The notes under the pieces: model-generated
Databases searched by the model: none
Told to the model about the DNA's origin: nothing
The model's input: only the letters and a program-made list of their open reading frames with translations
Assembly (NCBI GenBank): GCA_021815825.1
Contig: JAKAZO010000014.1
Location: forward strand, 1 to 33,469
Origin: Pseudomonadota bacterium
GTDB taxonomy: Bacteria; Pseudomonadota; Alphaproteobacteria; Acetobacterales; Acetobacteraceae
Length of the DNA: 33,469 nucleotides
Direction: 5' to 3'
Program-made: the position numbers and the translations under genes
Shown: one piece after another, positions 17,924 to 30,500 of the stretch
Layout of the letters: each line of letters opens with the position of its first letter
Numbering within the stretch: the first letter of the stretch is position 1

Positions 17924-18550
17924 TCAGGGGCCGGGTGGCGCCGTTTGCACCGGGGCGAAATGCCCATCCGTGCCGAGCAGCGCCAGCACGCCCGTGCGGA
18001 TGTCGAAATGGGCGCCGTGCAGCGTGAGCCGCCCGGCCGCGACGGGCTCGGCGATCCAAGGGAAGGTCATCAGATTCTCGAGCGAGACGTGCACCGTCGC
18101 GTACTCGCCCTCCCGTTGCCGCTCGGCCGGATCGCAGCGCAGCACCCCCGATCGCGCCCGCGCGGCGAGGCCGATCCACGGCGCCACGAACTCCCCGAGC
18201 GGCGGCGGCACCCCGTCGAGCAGCGCCTGGACCCCGCCGCAGAGCCCGTGCCCGAGCACGATCAGATCGCGCACCTCGAGCGCACGGACGCCGAATTCGA
18301 GCGCCGCGCTGGTGCCATGGCAGGCGCCGTCCGGCGCCCAGGGTGGCACCAGGTTGGCGACATTGCGGATGATGAACATCTCGCCCGGACGGGCATCGAA
18401 AATCATCGCCGGATCGACCCGGCTGTCCGAACAGGCGAGCACCATCGCCCGCGGCCGCTGACCGTGGCGCGCCAGGCCCTCGAACAGCTCGCGCCGCTGC
18501 GGCCAGGCGACGGCCCGAAAGCGCCGGTAGCCGGCAATGAGTTGGTCCAT
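17924..18550 (-). CDS. Beta-class carbonic anhydrase
   Basis: A 208-residue enzyme interconverting CO2 and bicarbonate. The zinc site of the beta class is complete: C40 with the D42-R44 dyad in ACSDSR, H101 and C104 in GHGLCGG. The flanking PGEMFIIRNVANLVPP segment is also typical. The ATG at 18550 has AGGA upstream. It is 25 bases downstream of the ferritin-like gene on the same strand, so the pair is probably one transcript. The protein lacks a signal peptide and should be cytoplasmic. Confidence 0.93.
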   Translation of the reverse strand: MDQLIAGYRRFRAVAWPQRRELFEGLARHGQRPRAMVLACSDSRVDPAMIFDARPGEMFIIRNVANLVPPWAPDGACHGTSAALEFGVRALEVRDLIVLGHGLCGGVQALLDGVPPPLGEFVAPWIGLAARARSGVLRCDPAERQREGEYATVHVSLENLMTFPWIAEPVAAGRLTLHGAHFDIRTGVLALLGTDGHFAPVQTAPPGP

Positions 18551-18575
18551 GATGCCGGTCCTGGAGCGCGCCGGG

Positions 18576-19403
18576 TCAGGCGACCAGCGGCGCCCGCCGC
18601 GCCAGCCGGCGCTGGCGCGCGTGCAGCAGGCGCCAGGCGAGCCGCGCCGCGAGATCGGAATGGAGCCCACGCGGCCTGAGTCCGACCGCCTTGAGGATCA
18701 TCCCGGTCGCCCGCTCGACATGGCGGAAGCGGTAGAAGCCGATCGCGCCGCTCATATAGAGGCTGAGGCAGCGCCGATGATCGTAGGCCAGGTCCTTCGG
18801 CTCGTTGCCGCAGTGGAAGGCGTAGGCCAGCTCATCATCCTCGCTCTCGCCGATGCGGCCGAGCGCGATCGCCAGCCGCCGCGCCAAGCCGATGCGCTCG
18901 CGCCCGAGATAGCGCCGCATGTGATCGTAGAAGAGCTTGAAATGACGGAATTCGTCCGCCGCGATGAGCTGGCAGATCTGACGCAGCACCGGCTCCTGCG
19001 TCGCCTCGCCGAGCGCGGTGTAGTAGCTGGACGTGCCGGTCTCGACCATGCAGCGCGCCACCAGTTCGCCGGATCGCGAGCCGCGCCGGGAGCGCGTGGC
19101 CCCGACATCGATGCGGAAGCCCTCGCGATAGCGCGCGAAGGCGGCGGCAAAGTCCCAATGCGGGTCCGCGAGCATCGCCCAGCGCCCGAGCGCATCGCCG
19201 TGCTGCACTTCCTCGACCGCCCAGCGATCCGCCGCGGCGCGGAAATCAGGGTCGTCGGCAAACACACCGTTCAGGTAGCGGGCGTAATCCGCGCCATTGC
19301 GCTCGACCATGGCCGCAGCCTTGACCAGCGCCACGATGCCTGGATCGACCCGGCCAGCCTCGAAACGGCCCCAGGCGACATCCTCGATTCGCCAGTGCTT
19401 CAT
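18576..19403 (-). CDS. Ferritin-like di-iron domain protein of unknown function
   Basis: A 275-residue helical protein. The four helices carry a full set of di-iron ligands: E34, then E65-x-x-H68 (EEVQH), E121 (VETGTSSYY) and E151-x-x-H154 (DEFRHF). This E...ExxH...E...ExxH layout is that of the ferritin-like superfamily, including acyl-ACP desaturases and oxygenases, so an O2-activating enzyme is possible rather than iron storage. The C-terminal 60 residues are Arg-rich (ARLAWRLLHARQRRLARRAP). The ATG at 19403 lies within a perfect 18-base tandem duplication. It precedes the carbonic anhydrase gene by 25 bases. No specific function can be given. Confidence 0.75.
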   Translation of the reverse strand: MKHWRIEDVAWGRFEAGRVDPGIVALVKAAAMVERNGADYARYLNGVFADDPDFRAAADRWAVEEVQHGDALGRWAMLADPHWDFAAAFARYREGFRIDVGATRSRRGSRSGELVARCMVETGTSSYYTALGEATQEPVLRQICQLIAADEFRHFKLFYDHMRRYLGRERIGLARRLAIALGRIGESEDDELAYAFHCGNEPKDLAYDHRRCLSLYMSGAIGFYRFRHVERATGMILKAVGLRPRGLHSDLAARLAWRLLHARQRRLARRAPLVA

Positions 19404-19428
19404 GCGTCATCAGTGCTTCATGCGTCAT
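19393..19428. repeat. Perfect 18-bp tandem duplication over the ferritin-like start codon
   Basis: The unit cagtgcttcatgcgtcat occurs twice without gap (19393-19410 and 19411-19428). On the minus strand each copy contains ATGAAGCACTG. The downstream copy is the true start of the ferritin-like gene; the upstream one reads Met-Lys-His then TGA. Confidence 0.9.
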
Positions 19429-19462
19429 CCCGCGCGCAGCACCCGGTCGGCCGGGCTACCGC

Positions 19463-19492
19463 CGGACCCGGCCAAGCGCGCTTCCGGGTCCG
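19463..19492 (-). terminator. Hairpin downstream of the atp operon
   Basis: CGGACCCGG (19463-19471) and CCGGGTCCG (19484-19492) form a perfect 9-bp stem, and the 12-base loop contains the self-complementary AAGCGCGCTT. It lies 50 bases beyond the atpC stop. No T run follows in either direction, so it may stabilise the mRNA end or act with Rho rather than terminate by itself. Confidence 0.45.
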
Positions 19493-19542
19493 ACGTGCAG
19501 CCACTGTTACCGGCATTCCGTCCGGCAACGCAAGCCACGCCC

Positions 19543-19950
19543 TCAGGCGGCGCCGGCGACCTCGATCATGGCGTGAGCGGATTGCAGGCGGGCGAGCACG
19601 GCGTCGCGGGCGGTGACATCGTCCTTGTCGACGCGCTCCCACTCCTGCTCCGCCGCCGCCAGCCTCCGTTCGCCCTCGCCGCGCGAGACTTCGGCCAGCG
19701 GGATGGCCTCGGTGGCGAGCACCGTGCAGCGGTCCGGCGTCACTTCGGCAAAGCCGCCGCCGACGAAGAATTCCCCCGTCACCTGCCCGTTCTCATACAG
19801 CCGGATCGTGCCGCCGCGCAGCAGCAGGATCATCGGCGCGTGCCCGGGCAGCACGCCCATTTCGCCCTCGAAGGCGGGAATGACGACCATATCCACCGGC
19901 CGCGAGAGCAGCAGCTTCTCGGGGCTGACGATCTCGAGCGCCGTGGTCAT
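19543..19950 (-). CDS. atpC: F1 ATP synthase epsilon subunit
   Basis: A 135-residue subunit of the F1 central stalk that couples rotation to catalysis and can inhibit ATP hydrolysis. The N-terminal beta-sandwich shows EIVSPEKLLLSRPVDMVVIPAFEGEMGVLPGHAPMI and the FVGGGFAEVTPDRCTVLA block, followed by a C-terminal helical hairpin from about residue 90. It starts four bases after the atpD stop and is the last gene of the operon. Confidence 0.95.
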   Translation of the reverse strand: MTTALEIVSPEKLLLSRPVDMVVIPAFEGEMGVLPGHAPMILLLRGGTIRLYENGQVTGEFFVGGGFAEVTPDRCTVLATEAIPLAEVSRGEGERRLAAAEQEWERVDKDDVTARDAVLARLQSAHAMIEVAGAA

Positions 19951-19954
19951 CGCT

Positions 19955-22281
<2,327 letters not shown>

Positions 22282-22304
22282 GGCGCCGTTCCGCTCGCTC
22301 TAGA

Positions 22305-23836
<1,532 letters not shown>

Positions 23837-23837
<1 letters not shown>

Positions 23838-24430
23838 CACGCGGCTCCCTTCATGGCGTTCTGCAGGCGCTGCAGGCGGGATTTCAAACTGGTGTCGTAC
23901 AGGCGGGCGCCGATCTTTACCACCAGCCCGCCGAGCAGGCTGGGATCGACCTCGCGGATGATCTCGACATTGCCGTAGCCGGCCTCGATCAGGCGCGCCC
24001 GCAGCTGCTGCTCCTGCACCTCGGTCAGCGGGTGCGCGGAGGCGACGCGGGCGGTCACGATGCCCCGTTTCTCGGCAATCAGCGCGGCAAAGGCATCGAC
24101 CACGCGCGGCAGCGCTGCCAGGCGGCGGTTGGCGGCGACGACGCCGACCAGATTGCGCACCAGACGCCCGACCCCGGCATCATCCAGCACGGCCAGGATC
24201 GCCCGGCTCGACTCGTTCACGTCGACCAGCGGGCTGGCGAGCAGGCGGCGGACATCGTCGCTCTGCGCGATGAGCTGGCCGAGCGTGCGCATCTGCGCGG
24301 CGACCTCGTCCAGGTCGTTCTGTTCGCTCGCCTCCGCATACAGCGCGGCGGCGTACCGCGCGGCCATGCCGGAGATCGGAACGGTGCCGAATTCGCTCGC
24401 GCCGTGCTGGGCCACGCGTTCGCTTCCCAT
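23837..24430 (-). CDS. atpH: F1 ATP synthase delta subunit
   Basis: A 197-residue peripheral stalk subunit (OSCP type) joining F1 to the b subunits. The N-terminal helical domain has [19 protein letters not shown] and the [19 protein letters not shown] block; the C-terminal [26 protein letters not shown] matches the family ending. The ATG at 24430 has no strong ribosome binding site. A later in-frame GTG (codon 6) is possible, since the first 20 residues are not conserved. It is the first gene of an F1-only operon; F0 genes are not nearby, the usual state in Alphaproteobacteria. Confidence 0.95.
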
Positions 24431-24491
24431 GCTGAGGGGGCCGCAGCCATGGCGGCCGTTGGTCGAAACCGGCTTTCCGGCCGGCGCGGCG

Positions 24492-24520
24492 CGTCTAGCA
24501 CGCAGGTTTCCGTGGTGCAA
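24492..24520 (-). promoter_or_regulatory. Possible promoter of the atpHAGDC operon
   Basis: In the 134-base gap between priA and atpH, the minus strand has TTGCAC (24520-24515) and TAGACG (24497-24492) with a 17-base spacer. Each matches consensus at about three of six positions. Location is right, strength is doubtful. Confidence 0.25.
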
Positions 24521-24564
24521 CAGTCGGCCGCGGCTGGCGGCGCGAGGCCCGATCGACGCGAATC

Positions 24565-26742
24565 CTACAGGAAGGACACCGGGTCCACGTCCACCGCCAG
24601 GCGCACAGCCCGCGGCACCGGCACGGCGGCGAGCCAGGCGCGCAGCAGCGGTTGCACCGCCACGCCGCGGTGTGTCTTGAGCAGCAGCCGCCGGCGGTGC
24701 CAGCCGCGCAGCACCGCGAGCGGCGCCGGCGCCGGCCCGAGGACGGTGATCCCGGGCCCGTGCGGCGCCGCCCGGCCGAGCGCGGCGGCGAGGGCATCGG
24801 CCGCCGCCGGCTCCTCCGCGCTGACGATGAGCGCCGCCAGCCGGCCGAACGGCGGCCAGTGCCCCGGCCGGCGGGCGGCCGCCTCCTGGCTGAGGAAGCG
24901 GGCGAGGTCGCCGGAGATCAGCGCCTGCATCACCGGGTGCTCGGGCGCGTAGGTTTGCAGCAGCACGCGCCCCGACGCCGCCGCGCGCCCGGCGCGGCCG
25001 GCGACCTGGTGCAGCAACTGCACCGTGCGCTCGGCCGCGCGCAGATCGCCGCCAGCGAGCCCGAGATCGGCATCGACCACGCCGACCAGGGTGAGCGCCG
25101 GGAAATGCCAACCTTTGGCGATGATCTGCGTGCCGATGATGAGATCGACGTCCCCTGCGGCGATGGCGCGCGCCGCCGCTGCGGCCGCGCCCGGCCCGGT
25201 CAGCGTGTCGGAGGTCATGACGCTGATCCGGGCGGCCGGAAAGGCCGAAGCCGCCTCCTCGGTGATGCGTTCGACCCCGGGGCCGATGGCGGCCAGGGTC
25301 CCCGCTGCCCCGCAGGCGGGGCAGGCGGGCGGAATCGGTGCCGTGTATCCGCAATGATGGCAGACGAGGCTGCGGCGCAATCGGTGCTCCACCAGCCACG
25401 CAGTGCAGTTCGGGCAGCCCAGCCGATGCCCACAGGCGCGGCAGAGCGTCAGCGGCGCATAGCCGCGCCGGTTGAGGAACAGCATCGCCTGTTCGCGACG
25501 CTCCAGCGTCGCGCGCACCGCATCGACCAGGGTGGGTGCCAGGAACCGGCCGCGTTCGGGCGAAGAGGCGCGCAGGTCGATCACCGCAACCGCGGGCAGG
25601 ATGGCGCCGCCATGGCGCGCGGCGAGCACGAGATGGCCGTAGCGCCCGGCCTCGACATTCGCCACCGTTTCCAGGCTCGGCGTCGCCGAGACCAGCACCG
25701 ACGGCGCCTCGGCCAGGCGCGCGCGAACCACGGCCATGTCGCGCGCGTGGTAGATCACCCCCTCTTCCTGCTTGAACGCGCTCTCATGTTCCTCGTCCAC
25801 GACGACGAGGCCGAGATCGGCGAAGGGCAGGAACAGCGCCGAGCGGGCACCGACGACGACGCGCGCGCTGCCGTCGGCCACTGCGCGCCAGGTCTCGCGC
25901 CGCTGCCGCTGGGCGACCTCCGAATGCCAGACCGCGGGCGCGGCGCCGAAGCGCGCGGCGAACCGGTCCAGCCACTGGGCGGAGAGCGCGATCTCCGGCA
26001 GCAGCACCAGCGCCTGGCGCCCCGCCGTGAGGCAGGCGGCGATGGCCTCGAAATAGACCTCGGTCTTGCCCGAACCGGTGACGCCCTCGAGCAGCGTCAC
26101 CGCGAAGGCGCGCGCGGCCACCGCAGCGCGCAAGGCCGAAGCGGCCGCCGCCTGCTCGGGCGAAAGAAGCGGCGGCGCGTGAGCCGGATCGGGGCAGACG
26201 AAGCGCGGGCCGGTCGGGATCGGCACCGGGCTCAGCCATCCGCTCTCAGCCATGCCGCGCACCACGCCCGCGCTGACGCCGGCGGCGCGGGCGAGTTCGG
26301 CGGTGGCGAGCGGCGTGCCCGCCGCCAGCGCCGCCAGAACCCGCGCGCGTTGAGGTGTCGGGCGCGGCTTGGGCTCACCCGCCGCGGCGATCCAACCCAT
26401 CGCCGGCGGCGGCGCGCGCAGGGCATTCACCCGCAGCGCCATCGCCAGCACCTCGCCCGGGGCGGCCAGTGTGTAGGCGGCGACCCAGTCGATGAAGCGG
26501 CGCATCGGCCCCGCCATGGGCGGGGCGTCGAGCACCGCCAGCACCGGCTTCAGCCGCCGCTCGGCGATCGCGGTGTCGGGCTCACCATCCCAGACGACAC
26601 CGACCTCACGCCGACCATTCAGCGGCACCAGGACGAGTGCCCCGGGTGCCGGCGGCGGGTCCGGCGCGCGATAGTCGAACGGGCCGGCGAACGGGTAGGG
26701 CAGCAGCACCCGCACTCGCCCCTTTCGGCCCTCGCCCGTCAT
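24565..26742 (-). CDS. priA: Primosomal protein N' (replication restart helicase PriA)
   Basis: A 725-residue superfamily 2 helicase that reloads the replisome at stalled forks. The N-terminal DNA-binding domain begins [19 protein letters not shown]. Walker A is GVTGSGKT (220-227) and Walker B is DEEH (316-319). The zinc-binding cysteine cluster is complete ([13 protein letters not shown], then CHHCG and CPACG), and the helicase motifs [14 protein letters not shown] and QVAGRAGR follow. The frame extends 33 codons upstream, but ATG at 26742 gives the family N-terminus. It diverges from xerC over 86 bases. Confidence 0.96.
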   Translation of the reverse strand: MTGEGRKGRVRVLLPYPFAGPFDYRAPDPPPAPGALVLVPLNGRREVGVVWDGEPDTAIAERRLKPVLAVLDAPPMAGPMRRFIDWVAAYTLAAPGEVLAMALRVNALRAPPPAMGWIAAAGEPKPRPTPQRARVLAALAAGTPLATAELARAAGVSAGVVRGMAESGWLSPVPIPTGPRFVCPDPAHAPPLLSPEQAAAASALRAAVAARAFAVTLLEGVTGSGKTEVYFEAIAACLTAGRQALVLLPEIALSAQWLDRFAARFGAAPAVWHSEVAQRQRRETWRAVADGSARVVVGARSALFLPFADLGLVVVDEEHESAFKQEEGVIYHARDMAVVRARLAEAPSVLVSATPSLETVANVEAGRYGHLVLAARHGGAILPAVAVIDLRASSPERGRFLAPTLVDAVRATLERREQAMLFLNRRGYAPLTLCRACGHRLGCPNCTAWLVEHRLRRSLVCHHCGYTAPIPPACPACGAAGTLAAIGPGVERITEEAASAFPAARISVMTSDTLTGPGAAAAAARAIAAGDVDLIIGTQIIAKGWHFPALTLVGVVDADLGLAGGDLRAAERTVQLLHQVAGRAGRAAASGRVLLQTYAPEHPVMQALISGDLARFLSQEAAARRPGHWPPFGRLAALIVSAEEPAAADALAAALGRAAPHGPGITVLGPAPAPLAVLRGWHRRRLLLKTHRGVAVQPLLRAWLAAVPVPRAVRLAVDVDPVSFL

Positions 26743-26828
26743 CTTGTAGCCTTCACAACCATGATCCCAGGAGTCGAGCAGCGGCCACGCGCCCTCACGC
26801 CCGTCGTCGATAGCGGAGGCGGCGACGC

Positions 26829-27755
26829 ATGCAAGCGACACTGACGGCGGAGGCCCTGCGCGCCGGCTGGCTCGCCTGGCTGGATCAGGAGCGGCGGGCC
26901 GCGGCGCTGACCGTGAATGCCTATGGCCGTGATGTCGCCGGCTTCCTCGGCTTTCTCACGCTGCATCTGGGCAAGACGCCGGACGGGGCCGACCTCGCGG
27001 CGCTGAGCCTGGCCGACTTCCGCGCCTGGCTCGCACGCGCCGCGGCGCAGGGCGCGCAGGCGCCGACCCGGGCACGCCACCTCGCCGCCGTGCGCAGCTT
27101 CTTCCGCTTCCTCGAACGCCGCCACGGCATCGCCAATCCACGCCTGGCCTTGCTCGGCGCGCCGCGGGTCAAGCGGCCACTGCCGAAGGCGCTGGCGGTG
27201 GACGAAGCCCGCGCCGCCAGCGGCGAGATCGGCAGCCTCGCCGACACGTCCGCGATCGCCGCGCGCGACGTGGCGCTGTTCACCCTGCTCTATGGCTGCG
27301 GCCTGCGCATCGCCGAGGCGCTGGCGCTCACGGTGCGCGACGCGCCGCTGCCCGGCTCGGATGCCCCGCTGCGGGTCCTGGGCAAGGGGGGCCGGACACG
27401 GCTGGTGCCGGTGCTGGCAGCCGTGCGCGCATCCATCGCCGCCTGGCTCGCCCTGCACCCGCGCCCGGACAAGGAAGCGCCGCTGTTCCTCGGGGCGCGC
27501 GGCAAGCGGCTCTCGGCCGGGGTGGCGCAGCGCACGATGCGCAGCTTCCGCCGCCTGGCCATGCTGCCCGAACACGCCACGCCACACGCGCTGCGCCATT
27601 CCTTCGCCACCCACCTGCTGGCCGGAGGGGCGGATCTGCGGGCGATCCAGGACCTGCTCGGCCATGCCAGCCTGTCGACCACGCAGCGCTATACCGCCGT
27701 GGATGCCGAACGGCTGATGGCGGTGTGGCGGCAGACCCATCCCCGCGGGAGCTGA
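26829..27755 (+). CDS. xerC: Tyrosine recombinase XerC
   Basis: A 308-residue site-specific recombinase of the Xer type, which resolves chromosome dimers at dif with XerD and FtsK. All six catalytic positions are present: R160 in [10 protein letters not shown]186 in LGKGGR, H253 and R256 in [13 protein letters not shown]279 in LLGHASL, and the nucleophile Y288 in STTQRYT. The N-terminal SAM-like domain covers residues 1-100. No integrase-like extension, att site or tRNA neighbour is visible, and the location next to priA is typical of the chromosomal copy. The ATG at 26829 has GGAGG upstream. Confidence 0.92.
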   Translation: MQATLTAEALRAGWLAWLDQERRAAALTVNAYGRDVAGFLGFLTLHLGKTPDGADLAALSLADFRAWLARAAAQGAQAPTRARHLAAVRSFFRFLERRHGIANPRLALLGAPRVKRPLPKALAVDEARAASGEIGSLADTSAIAARDVALFTLLYGCGLRIAEALALTVRDAPLPGSDAPLRVLGKGGRTRLVPVLAAVRASIAAWLALHPRPDKEAPLFLGARGKRLSAGVAQRTMRSFRRLAMLPEHATPHALRHSFATHLLAGGADLRAIQDLLGHASLSTTQRYTAVDAERLMAVWRQTHPRGS

Positions 27756-27758
27756 CCC

Positions 27759-28397
27759 ATGCCGGCCTACCCCAACGCCATCGTCGTCGATCACCCGCTG
27801 GTACGCCACAAGCTTACGCAGCTCCGCCGCAAGGAAACCTCCACCGCCGGGTTTCGCCGCCTGACGCGCGAGATCAGCCTGCTGCTCGCCTACGAGGCGA
27901 CGCGGCACCTGCCGCTCGAACCGGTTGCCATCGAAACGCCGCTCGAACCGATGGAGGCGGAGACGCTGTCGGGCAAGAAGCTGTGCTTCGTCTCCATCCT
28001 GCGCGCCGGCAATGGCATTCTGGACGGCATGCTGGACCTGGTCCCGGCGGCGCGCGTCGGCCATATCGGCGTCTATCGCGATCACGTCACGCTCGAGGCC
28101 GTTGAGTATTACCGCAAGCTGCCCGACGACATCGCCCAGCGCATCGTCATCGTCGTCGATCCCATGCTGGCGACCGGCCATTCCGCGTCCGCCGCGGTGC
28201 GGCGCCTGAAGGAGGCCGGGGCGCGGCAGATCAGCTTCGTCTGCCTGCTCACCGTTGCCGAAGGGTTGCGCACCATGCACGCCGAGCACCCCGACGTCAC
28301 GGTGTTCACGGCCGCGATCGACCGTGAACTCGACGAGAACGGCTATATCCGCCCCGGCCTGGGCGACGCTGGGGACCGGCTGTTCGGTACCAAGTGA
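27759..28397 (+). CDS. upp: Uracil phosphoribosyltransferase
   Basis: A 212-residue enzyme that salvages uracil to UMP with PRPP. The PRPP-binding loop [15 protein letters not shown] and the flexible-loop and uracil-binding C-terminus ([28 protein letters not shown]) are diagnostic. [18 protein letters not shown] at the N-terminus is also typical. It starts three bases after the xerC stop, so the two are almost certainly co-transcribed. A GC-rich hairpin follows the stop. Confidence 0.97.
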   Translation: MPAYPNAIVVDHPLVRHKLTQLRRKETSTAGFRRLTREISLLLAYEATRHLPLEPVAIETPLEPMEAETLSGKKLCFVSILRAGNGILDGMLDLVPAARVGHIGVYRDHVTLEAVEYYRKLPDDIAQRIVIVVDPMLATGHSASAAVRRLKEAGARQISFVCLLTVAEGLRTMHAEHPDVTVFTAAIDRELDENGYIRPGLGDAGDRLFGTK

Positions 28398-28398
28398 T

Positions 28399-28427
28399 CC
28401 GCCGCCGAGGAACCGGGCTGGCGGCGG
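28399..28427. terminator. Hairpin between convergent upp and FrnE-like gene
   Basis: CCGCCGCC (28399-28406) and GGCGGCGG (28420-28427) make a perfect 8-bp stem with a 13-base loop, located between two convergent stop codons. No T run follows on either strand. It could serve as a bidirectional transcript end. Confidence 0.45.
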
Positions 28428-28442
28428 TCATCCGGCCTGCAC

Positions 28443-29084
28443 TCACGCGGCCTTGAGTCCCGCGAACCAGCCCTCCAGCGCGGGAAGGATGCGCTCGGCC
28501 GGCTGGAACCCGTGCGTCACCATCGCGTAGCCGTCATCGCCGCCGCGACCGGCGATCAGCGTCGGGAAGCCGCGGATGCCGGCGCGCTGGGTGATGGCGA
28601 AATCCGCCCACGTCTCATGCGTCGCCGTCTCGGCATCGAAGTCGGAGCGGAATGCCGCAGCATCGAAGCCGAGCTCCGCGGCGATGTCGGTGAGGGTATC
28701 CCCGTCGGTGACATCGCGATCCTCGGCGTAGAAAGCGGCGTGGATCCGACGCAAGGCGGCCAGCGCCTCCGCCATGCCGCGCCGGCGCATGACCACGATG
28801 GCGCGACAGGCCGGTTCGGTATCGTAGACGAACCGGCTGCGCGCGAAGAAGCCCATGTCGAAGGGCTGCCCGGACGCTGCGTGCACATGCTCCCAATGCT
28901 CGCGCACCGACGCGCGGGAGGCCGCGTCCATCGGCTCCGTGGTGCCGGGGCGCAGGCCGCCGAGCACCAGGCGGATCGGCAGCGTCTCGCCGAACTGTGC
29001 GGCGATGGTGGTGATGACCGGGGAAAAGCCCCAGCACCAGGAGCACATCGGATCGGCGAAATAGACCAGGTGCGGACCGGGCAT
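28443..29084 (-). CDS. DsbA/FrnE-family thioredoxin-fold oxidoreductase
   Basis: A 213-residue DsbA-like protein without a signal peptide, so cytoplasmic. The active site is CSWC at residues 14-17 in YFADPMCSWCWGFSP, which is the FrnE type. The cis-proline loop is RGFPTLI. Cytoplasmic FrnE-like proteins act in disulfide exchange and oxidative stress resistance. The ATG at 29084 follows GAAGGAGG. It diverges from a TetR regulator gene over 106 bases that hold overlapping promoters and a palindrome, so it is a likely regulatory target together with the GST/peroxiredoxin operon. Confidence 0.9.
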   Translation of the reverse strand: MPGPHLVYFADPMCSWCWGFSPVITTIAAQFGETLPIRLVLGGLRPGTTEPMDAASRASVREHWEHVHAASGQPFDMGFFARSRFVYDTEPACRAIVVMRRRGMAEALAALRRIHAAFYAEDRDVTDGDTLTDIAAELGFDAAAFRSDFDAETATHETWADFAITQRAGIRGFPTLIAGRGGDDGYAMVTHGFQPAERILPALEGWFAGLKAA

Positions 29085-29119
29085 CGTGTGTCCTCCTTCA
29101 GGGCAGGAGCGAGGCGGCT

Positions 29120-29147
29120 TGTTTTCGATCGATCGTTCCATTATAAG
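29120..29147 (+). promoter_or_regulatory. Candidate promoter of the tetR-gst operon
   Basis: TTGTTT (29120-29125) and TATAAG (29142-29147) have a 16-base spacer on the plus strand. The palindrome CGATCGATCG lies directly after the -35 element inside the spacer. The start GTG of the regulator is 44 bases downstream of the -10. Confidence 0.45.
29126..29135. promoter_or_regulatory. Candidate TetR operator CGATCGATCG
   Basis: A perfect 10-bp palindrome between the divergent genes. It lies in the spacer of the plus-strand promoter and just past the -10 of the minus-strand promoter, so one bound dimer could block both. Flanks do not extend the symmetry, which is short for a TetR site; assignment to the adjacent regulator is by position. 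Confidence 0.45.
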
Positions 29148-29170
29148 CCCGCTCAACCACCCGGCGTCAA
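29140..29170 (-). promoter_or_regulatory. Candidate promoter of the FrnE-like gene
   Basis: On the minus strand TTGACG (29170-29165) and a consensus TATAAT (29145-29140) are 19 bases apart. The -10 is perfect, the -35 matches five of six, and the spacer is longer than ideal, as seen in regulated promoters. The predicted start falls on or beside the CGATCGATCG palindrome. Confidence 0.5.
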
Positions 29171-29190
29171 CCTCAGGCCTCACCACGCCC

Positions 29191-29796
29191 GTGTCCCGCA
29201 CCCGCAGCATCACCGACGACATCGTCCTCGACCGCGCGATCGCCGTGTTCTGGCAGCGGGGCTACGCGGCCACGTCGCTGCGCGATCTCACCCGGGCGAC
29301 CGGGCTGGGGACGGCGGCGCTCTATCACCGCTTCACCGACAAGGACGGGCTGTTCATCGAGGTTCTGCGCCGTTACGCCGACAAGGGGCTCAGCGAGCGT
29401 CTGGCGCGTCTGTCGGCATCGCACGCGCCGCTCGCGGCGATCCAGGCGTTTTTCGACGAGCTGGTCGCGATGTCGGCCGAGGACCCGGACCAACGCGGGT
29501 GTCTGCTGGTCAACACCGCACTCGACGGCGCGAGCATGTCGGCCGCGGCGCGCTCGCTGGTGCGAGCCCGGCTGGACGAGGTCGAGACCTTCTTCCGCGC
29601 GCAACTCCACCGCGCCCGCGAGGACGGGCTCATCGGCGCGGCGATCGATGCCGCTGCGATGGCCGAGACGCTGCTGGGCGCGGTCCTCGCCGTCCGGGTC
29701 CTGGCCAGGCTCGATCCGGATCCCGACCGCCTGCGGCGCCTCGTCGCGCACACGCTCAGCCCGCTCTTCCCCACCCAGAACAGGCTCACCCAATGA
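29191..29796 (+). CDS. TetR/AcrR family transcriptional regulator
   Basis: A 201-residue regulator. The N-terminal helix-turn-helix domain reads ITDDIVLDRAIAVFWQRGYAATSLRDLTRATGLGTAALYHRFTDKDGLF, the standard TetR pattern; the C-terminal ligand domain is similar to that of regulators with the QRGCLLVNTALD motif (one Cys). The start is GTG at 29191; the ORF extends upstream through the promoter region and that part is not coding. Its stop overlaps the ATG of the Nu-type GST (ATGA), so it heads the operon, and autoregulation through the palindrome upstream is likely. The inducer is unknown; an electrophile or oxidant would fit the neighbours. Confidence 0.88.
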   Translation: MSRTRSITDDIVLDRAIAVFWQRGYAATSLRDLTRATGLGTAALYHRFTDKDGLFIEVLRRYADKGLSERLARLSASHAPLAAIQAFFDELVAMSAEDPDQRGCLLVNTALDGASMSAAARSLVRARLDEVETFFRAQLHRAREDGLIGAAIDAAAMAETLLGAVLAVRVLARLDPDPDRLRRLVAHTLSPLFPTQNRLTQ

Positions 29797-30500
29797 TCGA
29801 TCTGCATTACTGGACCACTCCGAACGGACACAAGATAACGATCCTGCTTGAGGAAACCGGCCTGCCCTATCGCACCGTCCCGGTGAACATCGGCGCCGGC
29901 GAGCAGTTCCGGCCCGAGTTCCTGGCCATCGCGCCGAATAACCGCATCCCCGCCATGGTCGATCACGCGCCGGCGGATGGCGGGGGGCCGCTCAGCCTCT
30001 TCGAATCCGGCGCGATCCTGCAATATCTGGCAGAGAAGACCGGCCAATTCCTGCCCGCCGACCTGCGCGGGCGGAGCGAGGTGATGCAGTGGCTGTTCTG
30101 GCAGATGGGCGGGCTGGGGCCGATGGCGGGCCAGAACCACCATTTCGTGCAGTATGCGCCCGAGCGCATCCCCTACGCGATCAACCGCTACGTCAACGAG
30201 ACGAACCGTCTCTACGGCGTGCTCAACAAGCGCCTCGCGGACCGCGAGTTCGTCGCCGGTGACTACTCGATCGCCGACATGGCGAGCTACCCATGGATCG
30301 TGCCGCATCGGCGCCAGCAGCAGAACCTGGACGATTTCCCGCATCTGAAGCGCTGGTTCGAGACCATTCGCGCCCGTCCCGCGGTTCAGCGCGCCTACGC
30401 GCTGGCCGAAACGATCAACGCCACGCCGGTCGTCACCGAGCAGTCACGCGCCCTGCTGTTCGGCCAGACCGCGGCCAACCCGACCGAAGGGAACGCCTGA
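29793..30500 (+). CDS. Nu-class glutathione S-transferase / disulfide-bond oxidoreductase (YfcG-like)
   Basis: A 235-residue GST. The N-terminal MIDLHYWTTPNGHKITILLEE matches YfcG-type enzymes, in which Thr9 and Asn11 hold glutathione disulfide and give disulfide reductase activity. The thioredoxin-like domain ends with FESGAILQYLAEKTG, and the helical domain has QWLFWQMGGLGPMAGQNHHF and the N-capping box GDYSIADMASYPWI. It overlaps the regulator stop by four bases and its own stop overlaps the next start. The family suggests glutathione-dependent disulfide or peroxide reduction. Confidence 0.92.
   Translation: MIDLHYWTTPNGHKITILLEETGLPYRTVPVNIGAGEQFRPEFLAIAPNNRIPAMVDHAPADGGGPLSLFESGAILQYLAEKTGQFLPADLRGRSEVMQWLFWQMGGLGPMAGQNHHFVQYAPERIPYAINRYVNETNRLYGVLNKRLADREFVAGDYSIADMASYPWIVPHRRQQQNLDDFPHLKRWFETIRARPAVQRAYALAETINATPVVTEQSRALLFGQTAANPTEGNA

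Noticed and set aside
24652-26844. A 730-codon plus-strand frame opposite priA
   Set aside because: Low-complexity Arg/Gly-rich translation antisense to a complete PriA; no domain or ribosome binding site.
26829-27755. Tyrosine recombinase as sign of an integrated element
   Set aside because: Length, motifs and position beside priA and upp fit chromosomal XerC; there is no att repeat, tRNA or phage gene nearby.
26739-28289. A 516-codon minus-strand frame opposite xerC and upp
   Set aside because: It crosses two well-supported genes and their boundary and shows no domain.
28443-29084. 2-hydroxychromene-2-carboxylate isomerase as the name for the DsbA-like gene
   Set aside because: The CSWC active site and FrnE-like N-terminus favour the disulfide oxidoreductase branch; no naphthalene pathway genes are present.
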